Below, in pieces: positions 6,825 through 10,480 of a stretch of 10,480 nucleotides of DNA; the stretch's first letter is position 1, and every line of letters starts with the position of its first letter. Source of the stretch: Dehalococcoidia bacterium (lineage in GTDB: Bacteria > Chloroflexota > Dehalococcoidia > GIF9 > AB-539-J10); assembly GCA_030669525.1 (NCBI GenBank), contig DAOVDO010000021.1, positions 1-10,480 on the forward strand. Direction: 5' to 3'. Under the pieces are notes generated by a model. That model was not told the origin of the DNA. It did no database searches and saw nothing but the letters and a program-made list of their open reading frames with translations. The translations under genes were made by a program, and so were the position numbers.

Positions 6825-6854
6825 AAGTTACCGGAAGGCTTGCCTTCCGGTCAA
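6825..6854 (-). promoter_or_regulatory. Candidate mtaB promoter whose spacer is a perfect palindrome
   Basis: On the minus strand TTGACC (complement of 6849-6854, 5 of 6 to the -35 consensus) is followed after 18 bases by a weak TAACTT (complement of 6825-6830). Transcription would begin about 20-25 bases before the mtaB ATG at 6794. The interval is filled by an inverted repeat with perfect 10-base arms, ACCGGAAGGC (6830-6839) and GCCTTCCGGT (6842-6851), around two bases. A palindrome inside a slightly long spacer with a poor -10 resembles operators of MerR-type regulators, but no such gene is present here. Confidence 0.4.
6830..6851. repeat. Perfect inverted repeat, 10-bp arms, in the divergent intergenic region
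   Basis: Arms ACCGGAAGGC and GCCTTCCGGT are exact reverse complements separated by TT. No T-run follows on either strand, which argues against an intrinsic terminator, and the flanking genes diverge, so none is needed. A regulator binding site or a small mobile palindrome are the better readings. Confidence 0.8.
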
Positions 6855-6892
6855 GGTAATTTGGTGCGCTGCATATATATTATTAGCTCCAC

Positions 6893-6919
6893 TTGACGCT
6901 GGGTGCAAAGCAGTATAAA
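6893..6919 (+). promoter_or_regulatory. Candidate promoter of the NEW3-ABC operon
   Basis: TTGACG (6893-6898, 5 of 6) and TATAAA (6914-6919, 5 of 6) are separated by 15 bases, slightly short; an alternative -10, TAAAGT at 6916-6921, gives 17. Transcription would begin near 6926, about 35 bases before the first ATG. A GAGGAG ribosome site lies at 6944-6949, 11 bases before the start codon. Confidence 0.5.
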
Positions 6920-6960
6920 GTATAGCATCAATTTAAATTTTCTGAGGAGCTAGCAGAAAC

Positions 6961-7917
6961 ATGAGTAGAATAAAAACGATTTGTCTTATTACAGGTGTTG
7001 TCTTTGGGCTGACAATGTTGTGTGGGCCAATAAGTCAGCAGACAGCTTTGGCCAAATCAAAAGAGGTAAACAGCCCGGGTGTGGTGTTGCTGGAGCAAGG
7101 CGAACCACCAGCAGAAGAGCCGGAATTAGAGGAAAAACCAGAACCAAAAATTGAATTTGGGACTAAATATCCGATGTTGTCCGGTCCAGCTGATACCACT
7201 TTCGAGTTCGAGGTGAAATTAGAATACGTTAGTGGGGAGGAGGCACGCGACTTCGAACTCAGTGTTGAAGGACCACAGGGATGGCTAGCATACGTATGTG
7301 AATCTACTTACAAGAAGGACAAGGAGATATCATCTATTCATGTTGAGCCAGCACCCCGTACGGAAACCATCGGGGTCATAGCCATGGCGCCATTCTGGTT
7401 GTACCCGGAGCCAGGAGAATACACTATTAAGCTGGTAGCTACTTCGGAGGGTGTCACAGGCAGTATCGACCTCATGGCTAAGATTACTGCCAGATATGAT
7501 TTTTCTGTTATAACGAAGCTGGAGGGCAGCCGGCTAAACATTAAAGCTACGAGTGGCAAGGATAGTTACCTGCCTCTTGAAGTCACCAATACGGGAACAG
7601 CGGATTTAAATAAGGTCACCTTCTCCTCGAGCAAGCCGCAGGGATGGAGCGTAACATTTAACCCAGAGAAAGTTGAATCTCTCTCTGCCGGAGACAGCCA
7701 GGAGGTCGAGGTTACTATAAAGCCACCTGCGAAGACCATAGCAGGCGATTATATGATTGTCTTGAAATTTTCAGGTGACCCATCCTCTTATGCCAATGAT
7801 CTGGATATCAGGGTGACAGTAGGAACATCGACCAAATGGGGGCTGATAGGAGTGGGCATAGTAATAGCCATCATAGCAGGGCTGGCGGTAACTTTCAGCC
7901 GCGTGGGGAGACGGTAA
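6961..7917 (+). CDS. Secreted, membrane-anchored protein with two NEW3-like domains
   Basis: A 318-residue exported protein. Seen: basic start and hydrophobic stretch (7-22), then a likely signal peptidase I site after A29-L30-A31, so the chain begins at K32. An acidic proline-rich linker follows (about 45-64, EEPELEEKPEPK). Two beta-rich modules occupy about 65-177 and 180-288, each with a similar turn (GPQGWLAYV at 104-112 and KPQGWSVTF at 225-233) and a late GEYTIKLVA or GDYMIVLKF strand. The second carries EVTNTGTADL (207-216) and fits the NEW3/NPCBM-associated family (COG1470), an Ig-like fold common in extracytoplasmic proteins. A C-terminal membrane helix (293-313) ends in RVGRR, placing the bulk outside the cell. 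The ABC ATPase gene begins 4 bases downstream, so it is likely an accessory partner of that transporter. Its exact task (substrate capture, envelope binding or scaffold) cannot be told from sequence. Confidence 0.85.
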   Translation: MSRIKTICLITGVVFGLTMLCGPISQQTALAKSKEVNSPGVVLLEQGEPPAEEPELEEKPEPKIEFGTKYPMLSGPADTTFEFEVKLEYVSGEEARDFELSVEGPQGWLAYVCESTYKKDKEISSIHVEPAPRTETIGVIAMAPFWLYPEPGEYTIKLVATSEGVTGSIDLMAKITARYDFSVITKLEGSRLNIKATSGKDSYLPLEVTNTGTADLNKVTFSSSKPQGWSVTFNPEKVESLSAGDSQEVEVTIKPPAKTIAGDYMIVLKFSGDPSSYANDLDIRVTVGTSTKWGLIGVGIVIAIIAGLAVTFSRVGRR

Positions 7918-7921
7918 GGAG

Positions 7922-8854
7922 ATGGGGGAGGTTGTTGTTGAGACCAAAGATCTAACTAAAGTCTATAATGGTTTTACTGCGGTTAACGGACTTAACCTCC
8001 GCATAGAGGAGGGTGAGATCTTTGGCTTTCTCGGTCCCAATGGCGCCGGTAAAACGACAACCATATTGATGCTGCTTGGTCTAACTGAGCCTACATCAGG
8101 CACGGCGAGCGTTTGTGGCTATAATCCTACCAGGGAACCCCTGCAGGTGAAACGCATAGTCGGATACCTGCCGGAGAGAATCGGTTTTTATGCAGACTTA
8201 ACTGCCCGGCAGAACCTGAGATACACCACCGAGTTGAACAACCTGCCCAGAAAGGAGGCTGAGGAGAGAATCGGGAACCTGCTGGCTACAGTAGGCTTAT
8301 CTAAAGAAGCTGACCAGAATGTGGGTGAGTTTTCCCAGGGCATGAAGCAGCGATTAGGTATAGCTGATATACTGGTCAAAGAGCCTAAGCTTGCCTTTCT
8401 CGATGAACCTACCTCTGGTATTGACCCCAAGGGCATTGGTGAAATCTTAAATGTCATAGTTAAGATGGCTAAGCAGAAAATGACCGTTATTTTCTGCTCT
8501 CACCAGTTGAGCCAGGTACAGAAGATATGCACCCGCGTAGGGATATTATCCCAGGGGCGTCTGGTAGCTGAAGGATCGATAGACCAACTGGGGAAGGAAA
8601 CCGCTGGTAAAGAGAAGTATCGAATTGAGGTCCAGATAGCTAAGCCATCTCCGGCACTTATCGAGCTAATAAAGAAGACCAAGGGTGTCATAAATGTGAC
8701 AGGCGCTACTGATTCACTGCTGGTCACCTGCAGTGAGGACTTGAGATCAAAGATATCCAAAACGGTTGTTGATTCAGGCAGTGCCCTGCTGGGGATGAAA
8801 ATCGAGGAGTTTAGCCTGGAGGAAATTTACAAGAAGTATTATCGCAGGAGTTAA
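7922..8854 (+). CDS. ABC transporter ATP-binding protein, CcmA/NosF-like
   Basis: Cytoplasmic ATPase of an ABC-2 type transporter (COG1131). Seen in 310 residues: Walker A GPNGAGKTT (38-46), the segment VGYLPERIGFYADLTARQNL (80-99) where a glutamate replaces the usual Q-loop glutamine as in NosF/DrrA-like proteins, signature FSQGMKQRL (137-145), Walker B LAFLDE (157-162), D-loop SGIDP (165-169) and switch H194 in FCSHQL. The C-terminal 80 residues form the extra domain typical of this group. ATG at 7922 directly follows a GGAG after the previous stop, an unusually tight ribosome site, so translation is probably coupled to the upstream gene. The permease gene starts 2 bases after the stop. Cargo is not predictable; NosF-type similarity does not by itself imply nitrous oxide metabolism, and no nos genes are present. 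Confidence 0.95.
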   Translation: MGEVVVETKDLTKVYNGFTAVNGLNLRIEEGEIFGFLGPNGAGKTTTILMLLGLTEPTSGTASVCGYNPTREPLQVKRIVGYLPERIGFYADLTARQNLRYTTELNNLPRKEAEERIGNLLATVGLSKEADQNVGEFSQGMKQRLGIADILVKEPKLAFLDEPTSGIDPKGIGEILNVIVKMAKQKMTVIFCSHQLSQVQKICTRVGILSQGRLVAEGSIDQLGKETAGKEKYRIEVQIAKPSPALIELIKKTKGVINVTGATDSLLVTCSEDLRSKISKTVVDSGSALLGMKIEEFSLEEIYKKYYRRS

Positions 8855-8856
8855 TC

Positions 8857-9798
8857 ATGTACGCTGTTTTCCGCAAGGAGTTAGCTGACCATTTCAATAG
8901 CAAAAGGTTTACCATCTTATTTCTGCTAACCTTTCTGGTTGGCATATTTGCCGTTTATATAGCTACTCAGAACATAAGGAGCCAGGTGACTGCTGATACC
9001 GTATGTATCTTTCTCAAGCTGTTCACCACCACTGGAGAACCAATGCCTCTTTCTTTCCTTTACCTTATCTCCATTTTTATACCTATCATAGGCATAGCCT
9101 TTGGTTTTGATGCCATAAATAGTGAGAGAGCCAGCGGAAACTTGAGCCGGCTGTTATCACAGCCGATCTACAGGGATTCAGTAATCAATGGTAAGTTTCT
9201 GGCTGGACTGAGTGTCATGGGTCTTATGATAGTAAGCGTGATTGTTATTGTTGCCGGACTGGGTCTCTATATCATTGGCGTACCGCCGAATTCAGAAGAG
9301 GTTATGAGGCTAATAGTCTTTGCCGTGATAAGCGTAATCTATGGAGCTTTTTGGATGGCTTTATCCATAGTTTTTTCCGTTTATTTCAACCGGGCAGCCA
9401 CCTCTATGCTGGCTTCGCTGGGTTTATGGATATTCTTTTTCTTCTTTATGCAAATGATTTCTGCCGCCATCGCTAATACCCAGGTGCCGATTGACTCAAA
9501 CTCCAGCGCGGCATTGATAGCTCACCACTACCAGGTTCAGGGGATGGTTGCCCGTATTTCCCCGCTCACCCTTTACCAGGAATCTATTGCTGTCTTGCTG
9601 ATACCGGAGCTTGGTAGTCTTAACCCGGCCCTGATGGCGATAAGCCTCACCTCTGCTGGAAGGATGTTAACACCTCTCGCCTTGGGCCAGAGTCTTTTAC
9701 TAACCTGGCCCCAAACAGTGAGCATAATAGCGTTAGCGGCTATATGCTTTGCAATTTCCTATCTCGGGTTCATGCGGCAGGAGATAAGGTCGACCTGA
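8857..9798 (+). CDS. ABC-2 type permease, NosY-like
   Basis: Integral membrane subunit of the transporter. Seen in 313 residues: about six membrane helices, roughly 18-37, 66-86, 115-141, 151-175, 182-206 and 284-305. The conserved cytoplasmic stretch FGFDAINSERASGNLSRLL (82-100) with SQPIYRDSVINGKFLAG (101-117) after the second helix is characteristic of the NosY/ABC2_membrane_2 group. A long loop (about 207-283) between helices 5 and 6 includes a histidine pair at 223-224 and probably faces outward. Such permeases act as dimers with the ATPase, here encoded immediately upstream (2-base gap, AGGAG 6 bases before the ATG). With the NEW3 protein it forms a complete three-part unit. Direction is probably export or membrane remodelling; substrate unknown. 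Confidence 0.93.
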   Translation: MYAVFRKELADHFNSKRFTILFLLTFLVGIFAVYIATQNIRSQVTADTVCIFLKLFTTTGEPMPLSFLYLISIFIPIIGIAFGFDAINSERASGNLSRLLSQPIYRDSVINGKFLAGLSVMGLMIVSVIVIVAGLGLYIIGVPPNSEEVMRLIVFAVISVIYGAFWMALSIVFSVYFNRAATSMLASLGLWIFFFFFMQMISAAIANTQVPIDSNSSAALIAHHYQVQGMVARISPLTLYQESIAVLLIPELGSLNPALMAISLTSAGRMLTPLALGQSLLLTWPQTVSIIALAAICFAISYLGFMRQEIRST

Positions 9799-9808
9799 TA
9801 TCAATTGA

Positions 9809-9828
9809 AAGAGGGGGGTTATCCTCTT
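9809..9828 (+). terminator. Weak hairpin after the ABC operon, possible terminator
   Basis: Arms AAGAGG (9809-9814) and CCTCTT (9823-9828) flank an 8-base loop, 11 bases after the permease stop. The stem is short and only a few Ts follow, so it is a poor intrinsic terminator; readthrough or Rho-dependent ending is equally possible. Confidence 0.25.
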
Positions 9829-9902
9829 AGATTCGCCTGCTGATAGATACTGTTTCTATGGTGGGGGTGTGTCGAATTGGGGTTTCAGCGTAATTATCCT
9901 TG

Positions 9903-9911
9903 TGGTATAGT
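9903..9911 (+). promoter_or_regulatory. Candidate extended -10 promoter of recJ
   Basis: TGG followed by TATAGT (9906-9911, 5 of 6 to consensus) makes an extended -10 element (TG-N-TATAGT). No good -35 is seen at 16-18 bases, which extended -10 promoters can lack. Transcription would begin about 30 bases before the recJ ATG, suggesting recJ is separate from the ABC operon. Confidence 0.4.
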
Positions 9912-9949
9912 AAGCAGTTCCCAGCGAAAGACGTTAGTTAGATTAAGAC

Positions 9950-10480
9950 ATGAAGCCGAAGTACCAGGCTCACTGGAAAGTTTTACCCCGGGCAACTGCC
10001 GAGTATCTGAGTGCCGCTGACCTTCCCCCCTTGATTGTTCAGCTCCTCTATAACCGTGGTATTAGACCAGGTGCGATCGAGCAATTTCTATCTGCCAGCA
10101 GCGAACTTGAAGGCAATCCTTTTCTGCGTCCCGACATGTCACAGGCTGTGAGCAGGATTTATCAAGCTTTGCTATCAGGCGAAAAAATTGCTATCTATGG
10201 AGACTTTGATGTCGATGGCATAACAGCTACTGCAGTCCTTAAGGAGGGCTTATCGTTACTGGGCGGTAAGACCATGATTTACATGCCCGACCGCCCTTCT
10301 GAGGGGCATGGATTGAAGGCGGCGGCTTTGGATAAGCTTCATAGTCAGGGAGCGGGACTCGTTATTACCGTTGACTGTGGTATATCGGATGTGGCAGAAG
10401 CAAGACGGGCTCATGAGATAGGACTGGATATTATTATCACCGACCACCACATTCCACTGGCAACTTTACCCCTGGCTACG
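9950..10480 (+). CDS. recJ: Single-stranded-DNA-specific exonuclease RecJ, N-terminal part
   Basis: RecJ is the cytoplasmic 5'-3' single-strand exonuclease of the DHH phosphoesterase superfamily, acting in recombinational repair (RecFOR), mismatch repair and base excision repair. The first 177 codons are present and run open to the window end. Seen: an N-terminal region with WKVLPRA (9-15), DHH motif I within IAIYGDFDVDGITATAVL (80-97), the PxRxxEGHGL segment (113-122), motif II VDCGIS (141-146) and the metal-binding TDHH (164-167). The aspartates of YGDFDVDG and the HH pair are intact. The ATG at 9950 is preceded directly by an in-frame TAA one codon upstream and has no strong ribosome site, but the family homology starts within ten residues of it. 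The remainder of the DHH domain and the DHHA1 and OB domains lie beyond the window. Confidence 0.95.
   Translation, partial: MKPKYQAHWKVLPRATAEYLSAADLPPLIVQLLYNRGIRPGAIEQFLSASSELEGNPFLRPDMSQAVSRIYQALLSGEKIAIYGDFDVDGITATAVLKEGLSLLGGKTMIYMPDRPSEGHGLKAAALDKLHSQGAGLVITVDCGISDVAEARRAHEIGLDIIITDHHIPLATLPLAT

Noticed and set aside
6830..6851. Inverted repeat as an intrinsic terminator
   Set aside because: No T-run on either strand, and both neighbouring genes start here and point away, so no transcript needs to end.
7018..7026. Lipoprotein signal at LTMLCG in the NEW3 protein
   Set aside because: Leucine before the cysteine does not fit a lipobox, while ALA followed by K at residues 29-32 is a good signal peptidase I site.
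7922..9798. Nitrous oxide reductase accessory operon (nosF/nosY)
   Set aside because: The ATPase and permease are NosF/NosY-like only at superfamily level; no nosZ, nosD or nosL is present and the partner is a NEW3 protein.

Overview
The window is compact bacterial chromosome with two blocks of genes that diverge from about 6795-6960. Everything to the left is read leftward and everything to the right is read rightward. All gaps between genes are shorter than 300 bases. Intermediate GC, a molybdenum hydroxylase without a flavin domain, and a palindromic SPSKGEG-type insertion in a coding region would fit an anaerobe, perhaps of the Chloroflexota/Dehalococcoidia type. That placement is a low-confidence inference, and nothing here fixes the taxon.

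Left block, in order of transcription. First comes mtaB, a radical-SAM tRNA methylthiotransferase, overlapped at its 3' end by a small YggU/DUF167 protein gene. A gap with a good promoter candidate and a tandem 7-bp repeat follows. Then comes a molybdenum hydroxylase cluster: a 901-residue single-chain enzyme (two [2Fe-2S] domains plus the molybdopterin part), a YqeB/EF2563-family protein, an XdhC-family cofactor maturation protein, and a MocA-type molybdopterin cytidylyltransferase cut by the window start. The four form a coherent unit: MocA would make the cytosine dinucleotide form of the cofactor, XdhC would handle and sulfurate it, and YqeB belongs to a family associated with selenium-dependent molybdenum hydroxylases. 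The hydroxylase would be the product of that pathway. Its substrate cannot be read from the sequence.

Right block. A tight three-gene operon encodes a secreted, C-terminally anchored protein with two NEW3-like beta domains, a CcmA/NosF-like ABC ATPase, and a NosY-like ABC-2 permease. Gaps are 4 and 2 bases, so one membrane complex is likely. After a 151-base gap with an extended -10 promoter, the first 177 codons of recJ run off the window end.

The least ordinary items are the possible selenium-dependent hydroxylase cluster, the palindrome that forms the spacer of the mtaB promoter candidate, the palindromic in-frame insertion in mtaB, and the tandem-NEW3/ABC exporter unit. I found no CRISPR array, transposase, tRNA or rRNA.
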